Source of the DNA: an uncultured Collinsella sp.
GTDB lineage: Bacteria; Actinomycetota; Coriobacteriia; Coriobacteriales; Coriobacteriaceae
DNA: 30,390 nucleotides
Direction: 5' to 3'
Assembly: GCA_958431945.1 (NCBI GenBank)
Contig: CAUASQ010000003.1
Span: forward strand, 1 to 30,390
Position numbers and translations under genes: made by a program. The stretch's first letter is position 1. Each line of letters opens with the position of its first letter. Positions 16,145 to 23,221 of this stretch are shown piece after piece. The notes under the pieces are model-generated. The model saw only the letters and a list, made by a program, of their open reading frames with translations, did no database searches and was not told where the DNA came from.

Positions 16145-16392
16145 CGCACGACCTCCCACATATCAATCACGGTATAGCCCTCGGTGGGAACGCCCGCCGC
16201 GGCGAGTTCACCGCGCAGCAGCTCCTCATCGGCAGGCAACGCTTTCCACGCCAGACCACAGCCGGCAGCGACCTCCCCGGGCACGGGAATCGTTCGCCCG
16301 GGAAGGCCACGCTCAACGCACAGGGACTCGCAGCCCATGGCGGCCGCCGTGGTGGGAAACGTGATGACAAGCGCCGGGCGCTTCTCCCTCAT
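16141..16392 (-). CDS. DUF3343 family small protein, putative Se/S carrier
   Basis: 83 residues. The pattern LVITFPTTAAAMGCESLCVERGLPGRTIPVPGEVAAGCGLAWKAL fits DUF3343 proteins, whose genes often sit beside yedF, selD and NifS-like genes. Cys21, Cys25 and Cys45 (the last in AGCGLAW) are candidates for binding persulfide or perselenide; this is inference. ATG at 16392 follows GGAG with 5 bases of spacing. The stop overlaps the start of the aminotransferase gene (ATGA). 19 bases separate it from yedF. Confidence 0.82.
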   Translation of the reverse strand: MREKRPALVITFPTTAAAMGCESLCVERGLPGRTIPVPGEVAAGCGLAWKALPADEELLRGELAAAGVPTEGYTVIDMWEVVR

Positions 16393-16411
16393 GGCAACTC
16401 CAACCAATACG

Positions 16412-17038
16412 CTACGGGCGCACGACGCGCACGGCCTGCTCCATCTTCTCCACGATCACGTACATGTTGGTGACCTCGCCCACCGCAAGCTGGTCTTTAA
16501 TGCCATAGTGGTCGAGGCAGGTACCACAGGTGAGAATCTCGACACCCTGCTCGGCCAGGCCCTTCAGGTCGTCGAGCACCGGCGAGCCCTCGACGGTGAG
16601 CTTGGCGCCGCCGTTGTAGAACAGCATGGTCGCGGGCAGCTCCTCCTGCTGCGTCACGGCAAAGATAAACGCCTTCATGAGCTTGTGGCCCAGCTCGTCG
16701 TCGCCGCGGCCCATGCAGTCGGTGTAGACGGAAATGACGAGCCTGCCCTTGCCGGCGCTGGCATCACAGAAGGCAGCGCCATCCTGCTCGGGATCGGCCA
16801 TGGCAACGGCGCCAGAGGTCGCCACGGTCACGTGCCACTCGGCGTCAGAAACCTTCTCGACCGAGGCCGTGCAGCCCTTCTCCTGCGCCATCTTGGAGAT
16901 GTTCTTGACGGCGGTCTCGTTGTCGACCGAGGTCACGACGGCGCCCTCGCCATCGAGCTGCTTCAGAGCTTTGAGCGTCTTGACGACGGGCAGCGGGCAG
17001 GCATCGCCCATGGCATTGACTTCAATCTTGGCAGACAT
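16412..17038 (-). CDS. yedF: Selenium metabolism protein YedF (TusA domain plus DsrE-like domain)
   Basis: 208 residues in two domains. Residues 1-75 are TusA-like with the CPLP signature at 14-17 (MGDACPLPVVKTLKAL), the site that carries persulfide in TusA. Residues ~98-205 resemble a DsrE/F-like fold with CGTCLDHYGI (Cys171, Cys174). This is the architecture annotated as sulfurtransferase-like selenium metabolism protein YedF, found next to selD in many anaerobes; its exact reaction is not established. The ATG at 17038 has AAAGGA 7 bases upstream; the longer ORF upstream is only the selD gene in another frame. Confidence 0.92.
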   Translation of the reverse strand: MSAKIEVNAMGDACPLPVVKTLKALKQLDGEGAVVTSVDNETAVKNISKMAQEKGCTASVEKVSDAEWHVTVATSGAVAMADPEQDGAAFCDASAGKGRLVISVYTDCMGRGDDELGHKLMKAFIFAVTQQEELPATMLFYNGGAKLTVEGSPVLDDLKGLAEQGVEILTCGTCLDHYGIKDQLAVGEVTNMYVIVEKMEQAVRVVRP

Positions 17039-17058
17039 AGCAAATTCCTTTCGAAAGA

Positions 17059-17076
17059 GCCGTTCTAGAGAACGGC
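17059..17076 (-). terminator. Hairpin between selD and yedF
   Basis: GCCGTTC/GAACGGC arms around TCTA in the 61-base gap. On the minus strand TCTTTCG follows, too weak for a full terminator; likely an intercistronic processing or attenuation hairpin. Confidence 0.4.
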
Positions 17077-17099
17077 AAACAGTTACATAAACGTGCGGG

Positions 17100-18149
17100 C
17101 TAGCGAACAACGCGGACGGCAGGACCGCCCGGCTCCGCCTCGCACACGCGCCCGACAACGGCCGCGATGCGCCCCTCGGCATGCAGGCGACGCGCAAGCT
17201 CATCCACATCGGCAGCAGGCGCCGCGATGAGCAAACCGCCCGAGGTCTGCGGATCGTACAGCGCATCCAACATGCCCGGCCCCAGGTCATCGTCGGCCGC
17301 CACGCGCGGGCCAAAGAAGTCCTGGTTGCGGTAGGCACCGGCAGGAATAATGCCCAGACGCGCCATGTCGAGCACCTGATCAAAGAGCGGCACCGCCCCC
17401 GACACAAGCTCAATCTGCACGCCCGAGCCCTCGGCCATCTCGCACGCGTGCCCGATCAGGCCAAAGCCCGTGACATCGGTGCAGCCGTGAAGCTCAAGTC
17501 CCTCGGCCAGACGAATCGGGGCCTCGTTGAGGGCGCGCATCGAGTCGAACATCGGGCTGGCGTCATCCTGTTCGATAAGCTCGCCCTTAATGGCCGTGGT
17601 GATGACGCCCGAGCCGATCGCCTTGGTCAGCAGCAACGCATCGCCAACGCGCGCGCCGCTGTTGGCGAGCATGCGGTCGAGCGAGACAAAGCCGCTCACG
17701 GACAGGCCGTACTTGGGCTCGTCGTCGTTGATGGTGTGGCCGCCTGCGATGGAGCAACCCGCCTCGACGCACTTATCGGCGCCGCCCGCCAGAATCTGAC
17801 CGGCAACCTCAACGCCCAGGCAACTGGGTATGCAAAGCAGGTTCATGGCATGGCTCGGCCGCCCGCCCATGGCGTAGATGTCCGACAGCGAGTTGGCCGC
17901 AGCGATCTGGCCAAACAGGAACGGGTCATCGACCATCGGTGGGAAGAAGTCGATGGACTGCACGAGCCCCAGGTTCTCCCCTACGCGGAAGACGCTCGCA
18001 TCGTCGGAGGTATCGAACCCCACGAGCAAGTTGTCGTTATGCACATTGGGTAAGTCGCCCAGGACCTGGGCGAGGGCTCCGGGAGCCAACTTAGCGGCTC
18101 AACCGCTCGCGGCTGTCATGGACGTGAGCCTCATGGTGTCCTTAGCCAT
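17100..18149 (-). CDS. selD: Selenide, water dikinase SelD, itself a selenoprotein (TGA at 18099-18101 = Sec17)
   Basis: Makes selenophosphate from selenide and ATP, the selenium donor for Sec-tRNA and selenouridine. 349 residues when TGA is decoded as Sec: MAKDTMRLTSMTAASGU-AAK, so the catalytic Sec falls at residue 17 and Lys at 20, the positions of E. coli SelD Cys17 and Lys20. The following KLAPGALAQVLGDLP, VGFDTSDDASV, SIDFFPPMVDDPFLFGQIAAANSLSDIYAMGG and AGGHTINDDEP are typical SelD. The ATG at 18149 has GGAAGGGGG upstream and overlaps the glycosyltransferase stop by 8 bases. A caller that stops at TGA would start it at 18089 and lose the catalytic residue. Confidence 0.95.
18057..18101 (-). 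promoter_or_regulatory. Candidate SECIS for Sec17 of selD
   Basis: After the TGA (18101-18099) the minus strand offers GCCCAG/CTGGGC around a GUC loop (18071-18057), which puts a G at the apex about 34 bases after the UGA, inside the usual bacterial range. A nearer alternative, GGCTC/GAGCC (18087-18075), has a CCG loop. Which one SelB uses is uncertain. Confidence 0.6.
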
Positions 18150-19359
18150 ACGAACCCCCTTCCAACAAATCAACGACTTTAAGTATACGCGCCAGGCACG
18201 CTTCCCAAGAGACCGCCGACGGCTCGAACGTCGAAAGCGGCGCCGCAAGCGCCTGCGCGATAGCATCTGCCAGTGCGCGCTCAAACAACGGAAGGTCGGC
18301 CGCCACGGGCGTGTCGACATCCGTCACACGCGGCGACGCCGCCCACGTCACGGGAGCACCGGGAAGCATCGCCTCCATCCAGGGACGAACGCCGGGCAAA
18401 TCGGTCGCCACAACTTTGCAGCCGCACGCGAGGGCCTCGATCGTCACGAGCGGCAGACCCTCGTAAAACGAAGGCAGCACAAAGACGTCGGAACTGCGGT
18501 AGGCACGCACGAGCCCATCGCTATCCAGGCGCCCCGCCAGCGTCACCGGCACATCCGAGGCCGCGGTCAAGCGCTCAATACGCGCGTACTCGGCATCGTC
18601 CCCGCGGCCGCCCACAAGTACCAAGCCAGATGGGCGGACGTCATCGTCAATCGGCAATGACACGGCTCGAACCAGCGACTCGACGCCCTTTTTAAAGCAA
18701 ATCTTACCCACGTACACAAGCGATCCCGGCTGCCTCGCCACGCTTGCATCACAGCAGAAGACGCGATGGTCGTAGCCCGTCCCAATCACGTGGATGCGAT
18801 CGGCATCGACGCCGCACACCAGGCCAATCTGCTCAGCCTGCTCAGCATGGAGCGCAAAGACGGCATCGAGCCGACGAACCGCGCTTACGATGCGATCGCG
18901 CTCGAGCGCATGCGAACGCAGCTGGCGCAGGTCGGTCGAATGGCATACGGCAACAACCGGCACGCCCCGGACGCGCTCGCGCGCCAATGCGGTCACCAGA
19001 TACAGGTGATGGCAGAGCACCAGATCGGGCCGAAACTCAGCCACCGCTCGATCGATTGCAGCAGCAAATGCCCGCTCAAATGCCTCGAGCATCGAAGGCG
19101 TCAGATCACGATAGCGTGTGGAGGGATAGGGCATGACATCGGACATGCCACAGATGGGAAACGGCAGCTCGGGCGACTCGAACGGTACGGCAAACACGGC
19201 AGCACGCCGGTCCAGCTCGCCTTGGGTATCACCCGGTGCCGCGCCGCAAAGCACGGCGGCGCGATGCCCCGTCTCGATCTGCTCGCGTACGAGCGCGGCA
19301 AGGTAGGTGCCGCTGCCAGTGCTATCTGGTTTTTGTGCCGAGATATTGAGGATGCGCAT
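18142..19359 (-). CDS. GT4-family glycosyltransferase coupled to selD
   Basis: 405 residues with the GT-B fold. The N-terminus MRILNISAQKPDSTGSGTYLAALVREQ has the acceptor-side loop pattern; residues 217-226 (VGKICFKKGV) and the E-x7-E motif Glu300/Glu308 (SFYEGLPLVTIEALACG) belong to the nucleotide-sugar side. The donor and acceptor are unknown. The gene ends 8 bases inside selD and starts 14 bases after the activase, so it is a true member of the selenium operon. A related fold, SenB, makes selenosugar from UDP-sugar and selenophosphate beside a SelD homologue (SenC) in selenoneine clusters; no SenA is visible here. The ATG at 19359 has only a distant GGGG before it, hinting at coupling to the activase. 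Confidence 0.83.
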   Translation of the reverse strand: MRILNISAQKPDSTGSGTYLAALVREQIETGHRAAVLCGAAPGDTQGELDRRAAVFAVPFESPELPFPICGMSDVMPYPSTRYRDLTPSMLEAFERAFAAAIDRAVAEFRPDLVLCHHLYLVTALARERVRGVPVVAVCHSTDLRQLRSHALERDRIVSAVRRLDAVFALHAEQAEQIGLVCGVDADRIHVIGTGYDHRVFCCDASVARQPGSLVYVGKICFKKGVESLVRAVSLPIDDDVRPSGLVLVGGRGDDAEYARIERLTAASDVPVTLAGRLDSDGLVRAYRSSDVFVLPSFYEGLPLVTIEALACGCKVVATDLPGVRPWMEAMLPGAPVTWAASPRVTDVDTPVAADLPLFERALADAIAQALAAPLSTFEPSAVSWEACLARILKVVDLLEGGSYG

Positions 19360-19373
19360 GTCGCGGTACACCC

Positions 19374-20138
19374 CTAGGCCAAGGCGGCGGCGCGGACAGC
19401 CGCGCCGATCGCTCCGGCAAAGCGAGCCTGGGGCGAGGTGGTCACCGGCGACCCCAGTAGCTCGCCCAACCGCTCCACCACGAAGGCGTTCTCGCACAGG
19501 CCACCGGTCAGGTAGTACGGGGCGCCCGCGGCCTGCCCGGCCATGGTCGCCACGCGCGAGACCACACTGTCGATCACGCCACGCGCAATGTTCTCGCGCG
19601 GCTCACCGCGACCGATCAGGCTGATGACCTCGCTTTCGGCAAACACCGTGCACATGCTGCTGATCTTGGTGGGCTCGCCGGAACGCGCCAGGTCGGCCAT
19701 CTGCTGCTGGGAAATGCCCAGGCGGTCGGCCATGATCTCCAGAAAGCGCCCCGTGCCTGCGGCGCACTTGTCGTTCATGGCGAACTTTGCCACGCGGCCG
19801 CCCTTGAGTTGGATGACCTTGGTATCCTGGCCGCCCACGTCGATCACCGTGCCCTGCTCGCCAAACAGGCGGACCGCACCGGCACCATGGCAGGTGATCT
19901 CGGTCACTACCTTGTTGGCATAGGGCACCGCGACACGGCCGTAGCCAGTCGCGACCACGCGAACATCGTCGCCCGTCACGTCATAGCCGGCTGCGGCGAG
20001 TTCACCGCGTAGGCGCTCGGCCGCATCGACCGACGAATACCCCGTCGGCATGACGCAGGTCCACGCAATGGCGTTGTCCGTCTCCACCACCGCAGCCTTC
20101 GCGGCCGTCGAGCCTATGTCGATACCAATGCCAACCAC
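19374..20138 (-). CDS. HgdC-type ATP-dependent activase of 2-hydroxyacyl-CoA dehydratase / double-cubane reductase
   Basis: 254 residues of the ASKHA fold. GIDIGSTAAK (5-14) and IDVGGQDTKVI (99-109) are the ATP phosphate loops; Cys125 (FAMNDKCAAGTGRF) and Cys163 (SMCTVFAESEVISL) match the two Cys per monomer that hold the [4Fe-4S] cluster bridging the HgdC dimer. Such activases hydrolyse ATP to fire one electron at very low potential into a partner protein, here surely the two HgdB-like proteins upstream. The start is GTG at 20138, placed 5 bases after AAGGAGG. A hairpin separates it from the upstream gene. Confidence 0.92.
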   Translation of the reverse strand: MVGIGIDIGSTAAKAAVVETDNAIAWTCVMPTGYSSVDAAERLRGELAAAGYDVTGDDVRVVATGYGRVAVPYANKVVTEITCHGAGAVRLFGEQGTVIDVGGQDTKVIQLKGGRVAKFAMNDKCAAGTGRFLEIMADRLGISQQQMADLARSGEPTKISSMCTVFAESEVISLIGRGEPRENIARGVIDSVVSRVATMAGQAAGAPYYLTGGLCENAFVVERLGELLGSPVTTSPQARFAGAIGAAVRAAALA

Positions 20139-20152
20139 GGCATCCTCCTTCT

Positions 20153-20183
20153 ATGCGGCAAAGCAGCTATCCCTTTGCCGCAT
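20153..20183 (-). other. Perfect 11-bp intercistronic hairpin before the activase gene
   Basis: ATGCGGCAAAG (20153-20163) and CTTTGCCGCAT (20173-20183) pair perfectly with a 9-base loop. It fills the 50-base gap and ends about 7 bases before the activase ribosome site. No T tract follows, so mRNA protection or processing is more likely than termination. Confidence 0.5.
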
Positions 20184-20188
20184 TTGTC

Positions 20189-21352
20189 CTACAGGGTCTC
20201 GATAAAGGCAGCGATGCGCGTCTCGATCTGGCCCATGTCACCGTTGCTGTAGTCGGTCTCGATCTTCATATACGGAATACCCGCACCCTCGACAACCTCC
20301 TGCATGCGCGCACTCTCCACGTTAAAGGTGTGGCAGGCCTGCAGCACGCTCTCCACCACGCCATCGACGTGGTACTTCTCGCACATGGCCAGCGTGTTTT
20401 CCATACGACCGTCGTTGGGCGTCATGACCGAGCAGTTGATGACCAGGTAGCGGTCGGCGATGGCACGCAGGATGTCGGGAGCCTCCGGATCGATCATCAT
20501 GGCCGCCGTGCGCTCGCCCGAGCAATCGTCCATGCACACGACCACGCCGCCATTGGACTCGATGGTGCGACCGATCTTGTTGATCACGCCGCCCACCGGG
20601 CAACCAGTGATCAGAATGCGCTTGGCATCCGCCGCAACCGGGCGCTCGCCTGCGTCGTAGGCCTCGCGCAGCTTGGCAACCTTTTGCTCCAGTTGCTGCG
20701 TATAGGCCTCGATATCAAAGCTGAACGTACCGGCAAACATGGTGCTCATCAGGTCGACGCCGCTCATGGCCGCCGGCTGGTTAGCCTGCAGCGCAAACAT
20801 CTCGAGCTGGGCCGCACGCAAGCGGTTGCGACGACGGACGGCAGCGCGCAGGTCATCGTCGGTAATCGTGATGCCGTAGAAGCCCTCGAGCTCCTCCTTG
20901 AGCAGGCGGCACTCCTCGTACCAGCCTTCACGCTCGTAGGCACGATCGCGACCCTGCGGAAGATGCAGAATGTGCGTGCGCTTGAGCTCGTTGAGCAGCT
21001 CGTACATCTTCTTCTTGCCGTCGCAGGTGGTCTCACCGATGATCATGTCGCTAAAGTACGTAAACGGACACTTTTGCGAATAGGCAAAACCATACGTAGA
21101 CTTGATGAGCGGGCACAGGTTTGCCGGCAGCACCTTCTCGGCCTCGGGAATCACCTCGTCGGACGTACCACACAGAGCCACGCTCGAGGCGCCCGCGGCA
21201 TCGATAATCTCGAGCGGCGTATAGCTGCACAGATAACCGACAAGACGATTGCCCGCCTGCTTGTAATCCTTAACGCGAATAAACGCGGCCTTGCGCTGCT
21301 CGTTGAACTCCTCAAACGTGGACGGCAACGGCTGCTCAATATTTTCCGACAT
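20189..21352 (-). CDS. HgdB-family / double-cubane-cluster-type reductase subunit 2
   Basis: 387 residues of the 2-hydroxyacyl-CoA dehydratase D-component family. Cys positions: 42 (GYLCSYTPLEII), 61, 80 (LPANLCPLIKSTYG), 95 and 110 (IIGETTCDGKKKMYELL), with later Cys in ITGCPVGG, VVCMDDCSG and VINCSV. The CPLIKS and CDGKKK motifs are those of the subgroup that includes the double-cubane-cluster protein (DCCP), an ATP-dependent reductase whose natural substrate is unknown, not of classic CoA-ester dehydratases; this assignment is from memory of the family. ATG at 21352 (MSENIEQPLPSTFEEF) follows AAGGAG. It stands between its paralogue and the activase. Confidence 0.86.
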   Translation of the reverse strand: MSENIEQPLPSTFEEFNEQRKAAFIRVKDYKQAGNRLVGYLCSYTPLEIIDAAGASSVALCGTSDEVIPEAEKVLPANLCPLIKSTYGFAYSQKCPFTYFSDMIIGETTCDGKKKMYELLNELKRTHILHLPQGRDRAYEREGWYEECRLLKEELEGFYGITITDDDLRAAVRRRNRLRAAQLEMFALQANQPAAMSGVDLMSTMFAGTFSFDIEAYTQQLEQKVAKLREAYDAGERPVAADAKRILITGCPVGGVINKIGRTIESNGGVVVCMDDCSGERTAAMMIDPEAPDILRAIADRYLVINCSVMTPNDGRMENTLAMCEKYHVDGVVESVLQACHTFNVESARMQEVVEGAGIPYMKIETDYSNGDMGQIETRIAAFIETL

Positions 21353-21390
21353 ATAACTCCTTAACAAACCTTTTAACCAACCAAGGAAAC

Positions 21391-21490
21391 GGCTTTCCCA
21401 GGTGCCCGAGGTTGCCGTGAAAGAGGAGCGTCGCGTACTTTGGTACGCAAGCGACGGTTTGAACAGCAAGATCGGGTGCCTGGGGAAGCC
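21391..21490 (+). repeat. 100-base long-hairpin element between the two reductase genes
   Basis: Outer arms 21391-21409 and 21472-21490 pair at all 19 positions if read as plus-strand RNA, with three G-U pairs (396-485, 403-478, 404-477 of 21 kb). A middle stem 21412-21418/21463-21469 and an inner hairpin GCGTAC/GTACGC (21433-21438/21443-21448) with CGTC/GACG below complete it. On the minus-strand operon transcript those three positions would be A-C mismatches. It may be a dispersed palindromic repeat or an RNA element. Confidence 0.65.
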
Positions 21491-21506
21491 GCCGGGACGA
21501 ATAGTC

Positions 21507-22790
21507 CTAAATGGTTTCCAAGAAAGCCTCAATCCTGGTTTGCAGTTGGCCTGCATCCTCGCCGGCGTAGTCGGTCGTGATGTGCATAAACGGAATGCCG
21601 GCCTCCTCGGCAGCCTTCTCCACGGCAAACGACTCCATCTCGTAGAGCGTGCAGAACTGCAGGGCCACGTCGACAATGCCGTCGGCATGCAGGTTCTTGG
21701 CCATCTGGACAATGTCCTTCATACGCTGGTCGTTGGGCGTAAAGACGGCACAGTTGATCTTAAAGTAGCGCTCGGCGATAGCATCGAGCATCTCGTCAAC
21801 CGTCTCACCGGACTCATCGACCAAGTCCTTGTAATAGCGCGAACCCGTGCAGGACTCCTCGCCCACCACAACGCCGCCGGCCTTCTCGATGAGGTTGAAC
21901 AGCTTCCAGTTGGGCACGGCCATGGGCGTGCCGGTGTACAGGATGCGCTTGGTTCCCTTGGGCGCCACGCCCTCTCCGGCCTCGACACGCTGCTCACACT
22001 CGGCCGCCATATCGTTGATGGCTCCGGTCAGACGCGGCGTGTCGTCCATAAAGGCGGCCTGAACGGTCAGCAGGCTGTCGAGACCGCTAATGGGCGCTGG
22101 GTCGGCAGCGCGCGTGGCAGCGAGGCGCTGCAGGGCGCGACGCTTCTCATTGACGGCGCGGACGGCGGCCTTCAGACGCTCAGGCGTAATCGTGACGCCA
22201 CACTCTTCCTCAATCTTGGCGGCGAGCTTTTTAACCTCGGCCTTCCAGGTCACGAGCGTCGACTCGTCGTGCACGTTGGGAATATCCATGACGTACATGT
22301 TCTTTTGCGTGGCAAAAAACTCGTAGGCCTTCTTCTTGCCATCGCAGGTGTTCTCGCCTACCACCAAGTCACTCGACTCAATGTAGGGGCAGACTTCACC
22401 CAGCTTAAAGCCGGCAAAGCTCTTGATAAGCGGACAAGTGTTGCGCGGCAAGTGCTCCTCGACCTTGTCCGTTGCCCAATCGGCACCCGAGCACAGACCA
22501 ACGGGAATGCCGTCACAGGCAAGCACGATCTCCTCGGGCACGTACACGCAGAACGAGCCCACGATTTTAGTGGCCTCGCCAGCCTCCTTCTTGTCGAGCA
22601 TCTCCTTAATGCGGCCGCTATGGATGTTGGTGGCCACAAAGTCCAAGTAGGACGTGGACTTGGGGCGGTTGTTCTGCGACAGGAACATGTCCCCGTACAT
22701 CTGGCCCACGGCGCCCAGCAGCATATCGTGGTCGGCAAGATTCATGCCGAGGCTCTCCCACATCGGATGGAAATCGAATTCTTCAGCCAT
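21507..22790 (-). CDS. HgdB-family / double-cubane-cluster-type reductase subunit 1
   Basis: 427 residues, paralogous to the next gene but with ~40 extra N-terminal residues (MAEEFDFHPMWESLGMNLADHDMLLG). Cys at 81 (GSFCVYVPEEIV), 100 (GLCSGADW), 119 (LPRNTCPLIKSFAG), 134 (GEVCPYIE) and 149 (VVGENTCDGKKKAYEFF) line up with those of its partner; further Cys occur in GEESCTG and INCAVF. Length and motifs suit a double-cubane-type reductase that receives electrons from the ATP-dependent activase. Having two different copies suggests a heterodimer, as in HgdA/HgdB, or two substrates. ATG at 22790 has GAGAGGGG 7 bases before it. First large gene of the operon. Confidence 0.87.
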   Translation of the reverse strand: MAEEFDFHPMWESLGMNLADHDMLLGAVGQMYGDMFLSQNNRPKSTSYLDFVATNIHSGRIKEMLDKKEAGEATKIVGSFCVYVPEEIVLACDGIPVGLCSGADWATDKVEEHLPRNTCPLIKSFAGFKLGEVCPYIESSDLVVGENTCDGKKKAYEFFATQKNMYVMDIPNVHDESTLVTWKAEVKKLAAKIEEECGVTITPERLKAAVRAVNEKRRALQRLAATRAADPAPISGLDSLLTVQAAFMDDTPRLTGAINDMAAECEQRVEAGEGVAPKGTKRILYTGTPMAVPNWKLFNLIEKAGGVVVGEESCTGSRYYKDLVDESGETVDEMLDAIAERYFKINCAVFTPNDQRMKDIVQMAKNLHADGIVDVALQFCTLYEMESFAVEKAAEEAGIPFMHITTDYAGEDAGQLQTRIEAFLETI

Positions 22791-22949
22791 AACGGTTCCC
22801 CTCTCGAACCAAAAACGGATAACAGCGGTATCGATGCACGACGGACGGCGATTGCCCGGCCGTGCTCAAACCCGGAATTTTAGGGAACCTGCTTTGCGGT
22901 CGATTATTTAGTTGTGCGTCGTCTCTCCCGGAGCCGTGAACATACCTGC

Positions 22950-23018
22950 TCATATGCGACTCCGAGCCATATACAGGGCGCGCGCGGCAACGCGGCAAAT
23001 GTATGTCGTCTGCGGCAT
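22950..23018 (-). CDS. Putative 22-residue leader peptide
   Basis: Reads MPQTTYICRVAARALYMARSR and a final I. It has the best ribosome site of the whole operon, AAGGAGG with 8 bases before the ATG, and lies ~25 bases after the predicted transcription start. It is basic, with one Cys. It may be a regulatory leader whose translation controls the operon, or a small protein. Not recognised; short length alone means chance is possible. Confidence 0.4.
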   Translation of the reverse strand: MPQTTYICRVAARALYMARSRI

Positions 23019-23037
23019 GTGCGCACCCTCCTTAACC

Positions 23038-23077
23038 AGTTGAGGTCAACTATATCAACGGTCATCGACCATGCGAA
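23038..23077 (-). promoter_or_regulatory. Candidate promoter and operator of the reductase-selenium operon
   Basis: Minus strand TTCGCA (23077-23072), 17-base spacer, TATAGT (23054-23049), with the perfect palindrome AGTTGAGGTCAACT (23038-23051) covering the end of the -10 box and the predicted start. Its position suits a repressor. The AAGGAGG of the leader ORF follows directly. Confidence 0.5.
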
Positions 23078-23173
23078 CACCGTTGACATTCGTACGACAG
23101 CGTCGTGTGCCGTTGTCTAATAAATTATTATCTTGATTAATAATAGTTTGTCATACCTCATTCGGCGAACGGC

Positions 23174-23210
23174 GAAAACAAAGCCGCCGAGGCTTATATC
23201 CCCCGACGGC
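23174..23210 (-). terminator. Terminator of modABC
   Basis: GCCGTCGGGG and CCTCGGCGGC pair over ten positions with two G-U pairs, loop ATATAAG, then TTTGTTTTC on the minus strand, 12 bases after the modC stop. Confidence 0.85.
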
Positions 23211-23221
23211 ATTACCCGGCG

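Larger units (their letters stand above)
22791..23221. other. Leader and promoter region of the selenium operon
   Basis: 431 bases between the first reductase gene and modC. It holds, in minus-strand order, the modC terminator (23210-23174), an AT-rich palindrome ATTATTA/TAATAAT (23124-23144), inverted ACCGTTGA/TCAACGGT arms (about 23056-23087), a promoter-like pair (23077-23049), a palindrome over the expected start site and a 22-codon leader ORF. A second ORF of 56 codons (22953-22783) overlaps both the leader stop (ATGA) and the reductase start, but its sequence does not look like a folded protein. Confidence 0.6.

Noticed and set aside
18089..18149. selD as an N-terminally truncated gene starting at 18089
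   Set aside because: The upstream codons complete the conserved SelD N-terminus across TGA and have a ribosome site.
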